DNA of 9,950 bases from Bacillota bacterium (GCA_017523605.1 JAFWVZ010000116.1:1-9950), one strand, 5' to 3'. Counted from the first letter of the stretch, positions 1-6,717 are shown. Made by a program: numbers and translations. The notes: a model not told the origin generated them from the letters alone.

Positions 1-183
1 GGCTATGGAGTGTCTGTACTGGCAAAGAGCGCCTGTCAGGACGAGCTCCGCAAGGGAAAGCTCCTCGCGCTCCCCATCGAGGGCCTGGACATGTCGAGGG
101 AACTGAGGATAATCTACTCCAAGGACTTTATCTATAAGGACTTCCTTAAGAGCATAGAGAGGTTCTATCACGAGACCAAATGA
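1..183 (+). CDS. LysR-family transcriptional regulator, C-terminal end (partial)
   Basis: Frame 1 is open from the first base to a TGA at 181-183 and gives 60 residues. They read as the end of a LysR substrate-binding domain: a GYGVSVLAKSAC stretch, then DELRKGKLLALPIEG, then a final helix region with YSKDF and IERFY. In this family the stretch 'G.G.S.LsrsA..dEL..GkL..l.i' is the last part of the effector-binding domain before the terminal helix. The DNA-binding N-terminus lies left of the window, so target and inducer cannot be inferred. The gene points at the epimerase gene on the other strand. The two stop codons abut within the palindrome TGATCA (181-186), leaving no room for a separate terminator. 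Confidence 0.82.
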   Translation, partial: GYGVSVLAKSACQDELRKGKLLALPIEGLDMSRELRIIYSKDFIYKDFLKSIERFYHETK

Positions 184-1101
184 TCAGCGCTCGTATACGC
201 TCCTGAAGGCATTGAAGGCCTTCTGCATGCCCACCCTCAGCGGTGAGTATTCCGTACCGAGGTCCCTGCAGATCTTATCGCCGATATATCTCTCGCTCTC
301 CTGTGCCGTAAGCGGGAAGGGGAGCGGGATGTTTTTTTTCAGGACTTCTTCCACTGTAACGCCGTATGTCTCAAACGGCCTGTCGGAGACCTCCCGCAGG
401 ATCTCGATGAAGGTCTTGTACGTTACCACCTCAGGGGCGGAGAGGTTGTAGGCCTGCCCGGCGGAGATGTCCAGCCTTTCGATGCAGGCGCAGATGGCCC
501 TGGCGATGTCCGTTACGAACACGCAGTTCCACTCGGAGTCCGAGTCCGTCGGGACGGGTATAGGCTGTCCTTTTATTATCTTTTCTATGAACCAGCTCTC
601 CCGCGGAGCGTAGTTGAAGGGCCCGTATATGAAGGCAGGGCGGATAACGGTAAGGCCGATGCCGCGCTCTTCGCATGCCTCGGCGGCTTCTTTTTCAAGG
701 TTGCGCTTCTTCCACATGTAGTCTGCCGCCATGCAGCTTCCCATGTGGTCCTGAAGGGGCGTGCTCTCGTCCTTGGGAGCGCGTATCTCTCGTGAGTAAA
801 CGTCGGCGGTGCTTAGAAGGATGTACTGTGAAGCCTTCATGTTAAGGGACTTGAGCAGCAAGGCGCAGTCTCCCGGCTCGTAGGCGCAGAAATCCACGAC
901 GGCGTCGTACTCCCCGAAGGGTATGGCCGAAAGCCCGGCGGCATCGTGCCTGTCGCAGCGGTGCTCCTTAACGTCTCCGAGGAAGTCCATGGAATAGCGC
1001 CCGCGGTTGATGAAACTGAGCGAATACCCGTTTTGTGAGGCTATCATCGCAAAGACTCTGCCCGCGAAATACGTGCCCCCGATGATCAGTATCTTCTTCA
1101 T
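184..1101 (-). CDS. NAD-dependent epimerase/dehydratase (extended SDR), substrate unknown
   Basis: This 305-residue protein is the usual length for an extended short-chain dehydrogenase/reductase. The N-terminus ILIIGGTYFAGR (residues 4-15) is the Rossmann dinucleotide-binding loop in its GGTxFxGR form, seen in a nucleoside-sugar epimerase-like subgroup related to plant CSP41. Ser97/Thr98 lie in LLSTADVY and the catalytic Tyr128-x3-Lys132 pair is in ADYMWKKR. RPAFIYGP (154-161) is the typical segment after the catalytic helix. The start is set by AAAGGAG just upstream of the ATG. No signal peptide or membrane segment is visible, so it is cytosolic. Neighbours give little help: it is divergent from the carboxyltransferase and convergent with a LysR gene. 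The sugar or other substrate cannot be told; the family call is secure, the function is not. Confidence 0.85.
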   Translation of the reverse strand: MKKILIIGGTYFAGRVFAMIASQNGYSLSFINRGRYSMDFLGDVKEHRCDRHDAAGLSAIPFGEYDAVVDFCAYEPGDCALLLKSLNMKASQYILLSTADVYSREIRAPKDESTPLQDHMGSCMAADYMWKKRNLEKEAAEACEERGIGLTVIRPAFIYGPFNYAPRESWFIEKIIKGQPIPVPTDSDSEWNCVFVTDIARAICACIERLDISAGQAYNLSAPEVVTYKTFIEILREVSDRPFETYGVTVEEVLKKNIPLPFPLTAQESERYIGDKICRDLGTEYSPLRVGMQKAFNAFRSVYER

Positions 1102-1126
1102 CTCTTACTCCTTTCAGAACAGTGAT

Positions 1127-1135
1127 ATCATACCA
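1127..1135 (-). promoter_or_regulatory. Possible extended -10 promoter for the epimerase gene
   Basis: On the minus strand TGGTATGAT occupies these bases, matching the extended -10 pattern TGnTATAAT with one mismatch. It lies about 26 bases upstream of the start codon at 1101, and transcription would begin near 1120. No convincing -35 hexamer is found 16-18 bases further upstream. A GGAG ribosome-binding site lies between it and the start codon. Confidence 0.4.
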
Positions 1136-1140
1136 TAAAA

Positions 1141-1186
1141 TGACAAAATCATAACTAACCTTTTTTGTCTTTTCGGAATGACAAAA
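1141..1186. promoter_or_regulatory. Inverted TGACAAAA / TTTTGTC boxes in the divergent promoter region
   Basis: TGACAAAA occurs at 1141-1148 and again at 1179-1186, with the reverse complement TTTTGTC at 1163-1169 between them. The pair 1163-1169 / 1180-1186 forms a perfect 7-bp inverted repeat around a 10-base spacer. The right-hand box overlaps the -35 hexamer of the carboxyltransferase promoter, and the left-hand box lies just upstream of the proposed epimerase promoter. That placement is what a repressor site for divergent genes would look like, but the sequence does not identify any regulator. Confidence 0.4.
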
Positions 1187-1206
1187 GGCATCCCTGCTGA
1201 TATAAT
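1178..1206 (+). promoter_or_regulatory. Sigma-70 type promoter of the carboxyltransferase gene
   Basis: ATGACA (1178-1183, one mismatch to TTGACA) is separated by exactly 17 bases from a consensus TATAAT (1201-1206). Transcription should start near 1213, leaving a leader of about 40 bases. GGAGGAG at 1240-1246 sits five bases before the ATG at 1252 and is a near-perfect ribosome-binding site, consistent with high expression. Confidence 0.72.
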
Positions 1207-1251
1207 ATATGACGATTTAGAAGATACCGATCTGTTTTTGGAGGAGAAAAG

Positions 1252-2892
1252 ATGAAGTATACCGTAGAAATGGTCTCCAGCGAAGAGATATTCGAGCCGG
1301 CACCCAAGCCCGAAAAGAAAAAGGCCGTCCGTCTCGACCCTAACGCAGGAAAGTCCAAGCAGGAGGCTCTAGTAGAGCGCAAGGAGCTCATCGAGAAAGG
1401 CGGCGGCCAGAGGCTCATTGACAAGCAGCATCAGTCCGGAAAGATGACTGCGAGAGAGCGTCTGGAGAAGCTCTTCGACCCGGGCACCTTCGAAGAGACC
1501 GGCATGTTCGTGCGCCATCGCTGCACAAACTTCGGGATGGAAGACAAGTACACCCCGGGCGAGGGCGTTGTCACAGGCTACGGCCAGATAGACGGCCGCA
1601 CGGTCTACGCCGCTGCTCAGGACTTTACGGTAATGGGCGGATCTCTGGGCGAGATGCACGCCGCCAAGATAGCGATGGCTCAGGAAGCCGCGCTTAAGGT
1701 GGGCGCTCCCATGATCTGCATCAACGACTCCGGCGGAGCCCGTATCCAGGAGGGCGTAGACGCCCTGGCAGGCTACGGCCGCATATTCTTCAACAATACC
1801 AAGGCTTCCGGCGTCATCCCGCAGATAAGCGTAATAATGGGACCGTGCGCAGGCGGCGCGGTATATTCCCCGGCACTTACGGACTTCATCTTCATGGTGG
1901 AGAAGACCAGCCAGATGTTCATAACCGGACCTAACGTAATCAAGTCCGTTACGGGCGAGATCGTTACCTCCGAAAAGCTCGGCGGAGCCAACACCCACAA
2001 CAGCGTATCCGGCGTCGCTCACTTCGCCTGCAAGAGCGAGGACGACTGCATAAAGCAGATCAAGGAGCTCCTGTCCTACCTGCCGCAGAGCAACAGGGCA
2101 GAGGTCCCCGTTAAGGAGACCAAGGACTCCGCGGACAGAGTCGACGAAAAGCTCAACGACATAATCCCGGACAACCCGAACAAGTCCTACGAGATGTACG
2201 ACATCATCCGCAGCCTCGCTGACGACGGCGAGATCATGGACGTTCAGGCTCTGTACGCCAAGAACATAATCACATGCTTCATCCGCCTGGACGGAAAGAC
2301 CGTAGGCGTAATAGCAAGCCAGCCCAAGGTAATGGCAGGCTGCCTGGACATCAACGCGTCCGATAAGGCATCCAGATTCATCCGTACCTGTGACTGCTTC
2401 AACATTCCGCTCCTTACCATAGAGGACGTTCCGGGATTCCTGCCCGGAACCAACCAGGAGTACGGCGGCATAATCCGCCATGGCGCAAAGATGCTGTTCT
2501 CGTATTCCGAGGCTACTGTTCCTAAGGTAACTGTAATAACCAGAAAGGCTTACGGCGGAGCCTACATAGGAATGTGCTCCAAGCACCTGGGCGCGGACAC
2601 CGTGTTCGCGTGGCCCAAGGCTGAGATCGCAGTAATGGGTGCTTCCGGCGCTGCAAACATCATCTTCGCCAAGGACATAAAGGCAGCCGAGGATCCCGAG
2701 GCCGAGAGAGCCAACAAGATCGCCGAGTACGAAGGCACCATGATGAATCCGTACGTAGCCGCTTCCCGCGGATACGTGGACGACGTAATAGTTCCGGCCG
2801 ACACCAGAAAGAAGCTGATCAAGGCCTTCAAGGCCCTGGAAGGCAAGCAGCAGGATGCTCCGTTCAAGAAGCACGGAAACATTCCGCTGTAA
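1252..2892 (+). CDS. mmdA: Acyl-CoA carboxyltransferase subunit (methylmalonyl-CoA decarboxylase alpha / propionyl-CoA carboxylase beta family)
   Basis: The enzyme moves carboxyl groups between biotin and an acyl-CoA such as propionyl/methylmalonyl-CoA. Both crotonase-like halves are present. The N-half has GGGQRLIDKQH (50-60), GKMTARER (63-70), SGGARIQEGVDAL (160-172) and GPCAGGAVYSPALTDF (197-212). The C-half has EDVPGFLPGTNQEYGGIIRH (391-410), AYGGAYIGM (433-441) and MGASGAANIIF (462-472), and it ends with the family-typical HGNIPL. At 546 residues it is about 30 longer than usual because of an N-terminal leader rich in Glu, Pro and Lys (roughly residues 1-35). The strong ribosome-binding site at 1240-1246 supports that start. 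No biotin carrier, biotin carboxylase or membrane decarboxylase gene lies beside it, so the choice between decarboxylase and carboxylase, and the exact acyl-CoA, stays open. The symbol follows the nearest named family. Confidence 0.9.
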   Translation: MKYTVEMVSSEEIFEPAPKPEKKKAVRLDPNAGKSKQEALVERKELIEKGGGQRLIDKQHQSGKMTARERLEKLFDPGTFEETGMFVRHRCTNFGMEDKYTPGEGVVTGYGQIDGRTVYAAAQDFTVMGGSLGEMHAAKIAMAQEAALKVGAPMICINDSGGARIQEGVDALAGYGRIFFNNTKASGVIPQISVIMGPCAGGAVYSPALTDFIFMVEKTSQMFITGPNVIKSVTGEIVTSEKLGGANTHNSVSGVAHFACKSEDDCIKQIKELLSYLPQSNRAEVPVKETKDSADRVDEKLNDIIPDNPNKSYEMYDIIRSLADDGEIMDVQALYAKNIITCFIRLDGKTVGVIASQPKVMAGCLDINASDKASRFIRTCDCFNIPLLTIEDVPGFLPGTNQEYGGIIRHGAKMLFSYSEATVPKVTVITRKAYGGAYIGMCSKHLGADTVFAWPKAEIAVMGASGAANIIFAKDIKAAEDPEAERANKIAEYEGTMMNPYVAASRGYVDDVIVPADTRKKLIKAFKALEGKQQDAPFKKHGNIPL

Positions 2893-2943
2893 GGCAGGTC
2901 CGCCCGAGGCTGAACAGGCTTAAGGCATAAATAATTAAACAAT

Positions 2944-2978
2944 AAAGCTGCTCCGGTCTACGGGGCAGCTTTTGATTT
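2944..2978. terminator. Rho-independent terminator, probably bidirectional
   Basis: The arms AAAGCTGCTCCG (2944-2955) and CGGGGCAGCTTT (2961-2972) form a 12-bp stem with one G-T wobble and the five-base loop GTCTA. A T-rich tail follows on the plus strand. On the minus strand the hairpin is followed by an A/T-rich tail ending in TTATTGTTTAATTATT. It lies 52 bases after the carboxyltransferase stop and 42 bases beyond the end of the converging pyr-alr operon, so it can serve both. Confidence 0.85.
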
Positions 2979-3019
2979 GCTTATATATGGACTATGGATG
3001 TTCTGATTAATTTGAGGGG

Positions 3020-4141
3020 TTATTCCGCGTACACTCTGGGAACGCGTTTGCTTATGCCGGTGACCACTTCATCTACGTTAAGGTCCAGCATGTTTGCCAT
3101 ATCCAGGATGCCGAAATGCTCGCCGAGAAGTTCCACGCGGTCGCCGGGCTTGATCCCGGGAACGTCAGAGGCGTCCACCATGAACTGGTCCATGCACACG
3201 CGGCCTATTATGGGAGCCTTGCATCCGTTTATGTATACGCATCCTTTGTTAGAAAGATGGCGTCTGTAGCCGTCCGCAAAGCCCACCGGGATCGTTGCGA
3301 TCACGGTATCCTTGTCCGTGGTAAATGTGGCGCCGTAGCCCACGGATGTTCCTGCCGGCACGGTCTTTACATGCGCGACGTAGGTCTCCCAGGTTACGAC
3401 TTCCTTAAATTCCATGCTGTGCCAAAGATCATCGTCCACGGGATCGAGACCGTAGAGTATGTCTCCGGGCCGTACGGCGTCCAGATGGGTCTTCTGATGG
3501 AGCAGGGTGGCGGGGCTGTTTGCAGTATGCAGCAGGGGGATCTCCACACCGCGCTGCCTTATCTGCCTCGCGGTGTCCAGGAACAGATCAAGCTGCCTGT
3601 CCATGGATGGGCTGGGATCCTCGTCCGCGCAGGCAAAATGGGTGAACATGCCGTGTATCTTAAGGCTGGGCAGGGCGGCTATCGCGCAAGCGGCTTCTAC
3701 TGCTTCTTTTCCTGCGGCAAAGCCGATGCGGCTCATGCCTGTATCCACTTTAATGCTTATCCAAAGCGTTTCTCCGCGTTCAGCAGCCATGCGGCTGAGC
3801 GCTTTTGCAGCGTCCTGACTGAATACCGTAGGTATGAGCCTGTATTCGAACAATTCCGCGTACTGCCACGGGCAGGTATCGCCTAGAATTATTATGTCCT
3901 CGTCCTTTGCGCCTGCTGCGCGCAGATCGCGGCCTTATTCCCAGATCGCAACGGCGTATTTTTTTATGCCGAAGTCCCGGAACACAGGGTAGACCCCGGC
4001 TATTCCGCAGCCGTAGGCGTCGCCTTTGAGCACGGCTATGATCTCCGAGCCTTCGGCAACGTATTTATCCTTTGTAAGCTTTAGATTGTGACGCAGCCTG
4101 TCCAGGTGGACTATCGCTGCGGTACGCATCTTAATGTCCAA
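3020..4141 (-). pseudogene. alr: Alanine racemase interrupted by one in-frame TAA stop
   Basis: Alanine racemase is the PLP enzyme that makes D-alanine for peptidoglycan. Read through the stop, the gene encodes 373 codons, the normal family length. Start: TTG at 4139-4141 lies eight bases after AAGGGAG, which overlaps the pyrB stop. It also places the PLP lysine at residue 39 (AVLKGDAYG), as in Geobacillus Alr. ATG at 4127-4129 is an alternative with a poor site. After YAVAIWE (62-68), codon 69 at 3935-3937 is TAA, where homologues have Glu (EE.xxLR). The same frame then continues with GRDLRAAGAKDEDIIILGD and on to the natural stop at 3020. The catalytic tyrosine (GYGATF, Tyr269), RPGDILYG, IPVGFADGYRR and GRVCMDQFM are intact. 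No frameshift is visible. One G-to-T change (GAA to TAA) explains it, so this is either a very recent pseudogene or a sequencing error. The downstream piece alone lacks the PLP lysine. Confidence 0.9.
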
Positions 4142-4158
4142 GGTTATTACTCCCTTAC
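4139..4158 (-). promoter_or_regulatory. Ribosome-binding site and TTG start coupling pyrB to alr
   Basis: On the minus strand GGTAAGGGAGTAATAACC is followed by TTG. The AAGGGAG site overlaps the last codons and the TAA stop of pyrB, so ribosomes ending pyrB are delivered to the alr start. This site decides the start of alr in favour of TTG over the ATG four codons further in. Confidence 0.6.
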
Positions 4159-5235
4159 CGGCTGATCGCAGTACGCGCAGCGGACCACGCCGTGTTTGTC
4201 CGTGTAGAATTCCTTGCGAAGACCTCTTTCGTGGGTGCATACGCATTTGCTGTTGGTGCACGCCAGGGAATCGTCCGTGAAGAGTTTTTCTCCCTCCGGG
4301 GAAATGTCCGTGTTGTCCGGGTGATCCTTTCCGGCAAGAAGCTTAAGTATCAGGGCCTCGCGCATGATCTTGCCGTTGAACGCCTGCGTAAAGTACACGG
4401 CGCGCGGGTCGCTGTCGAAGTCCGTGCTTATCTCGTCCACACGGGGCAGGGGATGAAGCACTATGCAGTCCTTGGAGGCCGCCTTCATCCTTGCAGCGTC
4501 CAGAATGTAGCTTCCGGCAAGCCTGTCGTACTCTGCGGGGTCGTCGAAGCGCTCGCGCTGTATGCGGGTCATGTAGAGCATGTCTATCTCCGGAAGAGCC
4601 TCGTCCAGGCTGTTGGTCTGAACGAATGGAATGCCGGCTTCCTGAAGTTTTTCGGTGTAGTATGCGGGAACCGTAAGTTCCTTAGGCGATATCAGCACGA
4701 AGCTGTTGCCCTCGTAGCGCGACATTGCGTCTATAAGCGAGTGAACGGTCCTGCCGTACAGGAGGTCTCCGCATATTCCTATCCTAAGACCGCCCAGGCT
4801 GCCTTTTTCTCTGTAGATAGTCAGTATGTCCGCAAGCGTCTGCGTGGGGTGATAGTGGCCGCCGTCGCCCGCGTTTATGATCGGTATGGCGGAACTGTTG
4901 GCCATGGCGCGCGCGGATCCTGCCAGCGGGTGCCTTACGGCTATTACGTCCGCGTAGCAGCTTACAGTCCTTGCAGTGTCCGCAAGTGTCTCGCCCTTTG
5001 TGACTGACGATCCTCCGGGCCCGGTGACGCTTATCACTCTGCCTCCCAGTTCCAGCATGGCCGCCTCGAACGACAGCCTGGTCCTTGTGGACGGCTCGAA
5101 GAACAGCGTCGCCAGCTTTCTGCCTTCGCAGCTGTGCGAGTAGGCAAAGGGGGAGGATATGATGTACAGAGCCTTGTCTATAAGCTCCTGCAGATCTTCT
5201 TTGGAATAATCGGTGATGTTAAGGAGATGCTTCAT
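4147..5235 (-). CDS. pyrB: Aspartate carbamoyltransferase with a fused C-terminal zinc-ribbon tail
   Basis: It condenses carbamoyl phosphate with aspartate, the first committed step of UMP synthesis. Catalytic motifs are intact: FFEPSTRTR (45-53) for carbamoyl phosphate, Lys80 in SSVTKGET, Arg101 in AVRHP, His129 in YHPTQT, YMTRIQRERF (221-230) and HPLPR (261-265). The catalytic chain is normally about 305 residues; this protein has 362. The extra tail contains Cys326-x4-Cys331, in the context CTNSKC, and Cys353-x2-Cys356, in RCAYCD. That spacing (C-x4-C-x21-C-x2-C) closely resembles the zinc domain of the E. coli regulatory subunit PyrI (Cys109, 114, 138, 141). PyrI's nucleotide-binding domain is absent. 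A linker of roughly 20 residues (303-325) joins the parts. Its ATG overlaps the pyrE stop as ATGA, indicating translational coupling. pyrB at the 3' end of the operon differs from the B. subtilis order. Confidence 0.93.
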   Translation of the reverse strand: MKHLLNITDYSKEDLQELIDKALYIISSPFAYSHSCEGRKLATLFFEPSTRTRLSFEAAMLELGGRVISVTGPGGSSVTKGETLADTARTVSCYADVIAVRHPLAGSARAMANSSAIPIINAGDGGHYHPTQTLADILTIYREKGSLGGLRIGICGDLLYGRTVHSLIDAMSRYEGNSFVLISPKELTVPAYYTEKLQEAGIPFVQTNSLDEALPEIDMLYMTRIQRERFDDPAEYDRLAGSYILDAARMKAASKDCIVLHPLPRVDEISTDFDSDPRAVYFTQAFNGKIMREALILKLLAGKDHPDNTDISPEGEKLFTDDSLACTNSKCVCTHERGLRKEFYTDKHGVVRCAYCDQPVRE

Positions 5236-5870
5236 TTCTTTATCCAGCTTTCATCCGATGGGTCGTTGCGGAATGCGATCAGCCTTGCTATGTCCGACTC
5301 CGCTATGTATCCTTCTTCCGCGGCTTCGCGGGCTATCTCGTCGAAGTTCGTGAGCGACACGTTCTTAACGCCTGCGGAAGCAAGCCTGTCCAGGCCCTTC
5401 TTCATGCCGTAGGTGAATATGGAGACCACGCCAAGCACGTCCGCGCCTGCGCCGCGCAGGACCTGCACGACTTCCAGTACGCTTCCCGCGGTGGATATAA
5501 GGTCCTCCACGACTACGACCTTCTGACCGGGCTCCAGGCGTCCTTCTATCTGGTTCTGCCTGCCGTGGTCCTTGGCGCCGGAACGAACGTATCCCATGGG
5601 CAGCCCCATTATGTGGCCGCAGATCGCCGCGTGGGCTATTCCCGCTGTGGACGTTCCCATAAGCACTTCCGCTTCCGGGTAGTTCTCTTTTATAAGCGTT
5701 ACAAGACCGTTCTCCACGTCCGTGCGCACCGCAGGCGCGGTAAGCGTGAGCCTGTTGTCGCAGTACACCGGGCTCTTTATGCCGCTGGCCCAGGTGAACG
5801 GCTCGTCCGGGCGGAAGAACACCGCCTTTATGCTGAGAAGGTCTTTTGCTATAAGCTTGCTGAGTTCCAT
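5232..5870 (-). CDS. pyrE: Orotate phosphoribosyltransferase
   Basis: It transfers phosphoribosyl from PRPP to orotate to give OMP. At 212 residues it has normal length. FTWASGIKSPVYCDNR (25-40) is the orotate-site hallmark. GTSTAGIAHA (72-81) and the flexible catalytic loop YVRSGAKDHGRQNQIEG (94-110), with Lys100 and His102, follow. The PRPP-binding motif is VVVVEDLISTAGS (118-130). The second position after the loop arginine is Ser, where Lys is common. The ATG follows AAAGGAG at six bases' spacing. It is separated from pyrF by 113 bases and overlaps pyrB by four bases (ATGA). Confidence 0.95.
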   Translation of the reverse strand: MELSKLIAKDLLSIKAVFFRPDEPFTWASGIKSPVYCDNRLTLTAPAVRTDVENGLVTLIKENYPEAEVLMGTSTAGIAHAAICGHIMGLPMGYVRSGAKDHGRQNQIEGRLEPGQKVVVVEDLISTAGSVLEVVQVLRGAGADVLGVVSIFTYGMKKGLDRLASAGVKNVSLTNFDEIAREAAEEGYIAESDIARLIAFRNDPSDESWIKK

Positions 5871-5966
5871 GTTTTGCTCCTTTATGGTTGGTTTACGGGG
5901 AGAGACAAAAACTTCCCGGAAACATAATAAACAGTAATATCAATAAGATCAGTAAAATCGGCGATT

Positions 5967-5986
5967 TGAGCGGCTTTCACCGCTCA
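5967..5986 (-). other. Intercistronic hairpin at the pyrF stop codon
   Basis: TGAGCGG and CCGCTCA form a perfect 7-bp stem with a six-base loop; on the minus strand the first three bases of the stem are the pyrF TGA stop. No uninterrupted T-run follows: only a second weak stem (AAATC/GATTT) and TTTT. It is therefore more likely a partial terminator, RNA stability or processing element than a full terminator. It is the only strong structure in the 113-base pyrF-pyrE gap, the largest gap in the downstream half of the operon. Confidence 0.5.
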
Positions 5987-6682
5987 GTCGATAAATTCAT
6001 CGACGCACCTGTTATAAGCCGCCACAGGGTCGTCTGAGCGCGTTATGGGGCGTCCCACGACTATGTAGTCGGAACCGATCAGCCTTGCAGACTTCGGGGA
6101 CATGATCCTCTTCTGGTCGCCGGCGTAATCGTCCTCGAAACGTATGCCCGGAGTTACCGTAAGGAAGTCCTGGCCGCAGGCAACGTGGACGGCGGCTGCC
6201 TCCATGGGCGAGCACACCACGCCATCCAGACCCGCTGCCTTTGCGGTCTTTGCGTAATGCATCACGACGGTCTTCATTGGCTTATCTATAAGCAGGTCGC
6301 GTTCCATTGCTTCCTGGTCCGTGGACGTAAGCTGTGTGACTGCTATCAGCAGGGGCCTGGTGCCGTCCGGCCTTGTAAGACCCTCCAGCGCAGCCTGCAT
6401 CATGGCGGTGGTGCCGGCGGCGTGGACGTTTACTATGTCCACATCCAGACCTGAGAGCACTGCCATGGCGCTCTTTACTGTATTGGGAATGTCGTGTAGC
6501 TTAAGGTCCAGGAATATCTTGTGGCCTCTGGCCTTTATGTCCCTTACGATCTGCGGTCCTTCCGCGTAGAAGAGCTCCATGCCTATCTTGACGAAAGGCT
6601 TGCGTCCGCGGAACTTGTCCAGAAACTCCAGCGTGGATTCCTTAGTCGGAAAATCGCAGGCTACGATAACGTCTTTACCCAT
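5984..6682 (-). CDS. pyrF: Orotidine 5'-phosphate decarboxylase
   Basis: This enzyme decarboxylates OMP to UMP, the last step of the pathway. The 232 residues fit the short bacterial (B. subtilis-like) class. ACDFPTKE (8-15) carries the first substrate aspartate, VKIGMELFY (31-39) follows, and the catalytic array is FLDLKLHDIPNT (57-68) with Asp59, Lys61 and Asp64. VTPGIR and VVGRPITRSDDP near the end are the phosphate-gripping loops. The start ATG (6680-6682) is about 12 bases from AAAGGAAG, longer than ideal. A competing ATG at 6690-6692 in another frame lies immediately after that site and encodes only MNDHG before a stop overlapping pyrF codons 2-3. The gap to pyrD upstream is 35 bases. 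Confidence 0.95.
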   Translation of the reverse strand: MGKDVIVACDFPTKESTLEFLDKFRGRKPFVKIGMELFYAEGPQIVRDIKARGHKIFLDLKLHDIPNTVKSAMAVLSGLDVDIVNVHAAGTTAMMQAALEGLTRPDGTRPLLIAVTQLTSTDQEAMERDLLIDKPMKTVVMHYAKTAKAAGLDGVVCSPMEAAAVHVACGQDFLTVTPGIRFEDDYAGDQKRIMSPKSARLIGSDYIVVGRPITRSDDPVAAYNRCVDEFID

Positions 6683-6717
6683 GGTCGTTCATGCTTCCTT
6701 TCAGTGTTTTATATGTT

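Noticed and set aside
1369..2874. A 501-codon open frame antisense to the carboxyltransferase
   Set aside because: Its residues show no family motif and it lies entirely opposite a clear, well-conserved gene. Strongly biased codon use explains the lack of stops.
3020..3853. The downstream alr fragment as a separate shorter gene
   Set aside because: It begins at an internal TTG without a good ribosome-binding site and lacks the PLP-binding lysine segment, so it would not be a working racemase by itself.
3116..3886. A 256-codon plus-strand frame opposite alr
   Set aside because: It is the complement of conserved alanine racemase sequence, has no ribosome-binding site and no recognisable domain.
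3935..3937. Pyrrolysine or selenocysteine recoding at the alr stop
   Set aside because: The codon is TAA, which neither system uses, and the position normally holds glutamate.
4192..5007. A 271-codon plus-strand frame opposite pyrB
   Set aside because: It is a shadow of the pyrB coding sequence; no motif and no start signal.
5887..5960. Promoter for pyrE within the pyrF-pyrE gap
   Set aside because: A/T-rich words such as TTGATA and TATTAT occur on the minus strand, but at 8-base spacing; no pair with 16-18 bases was found.
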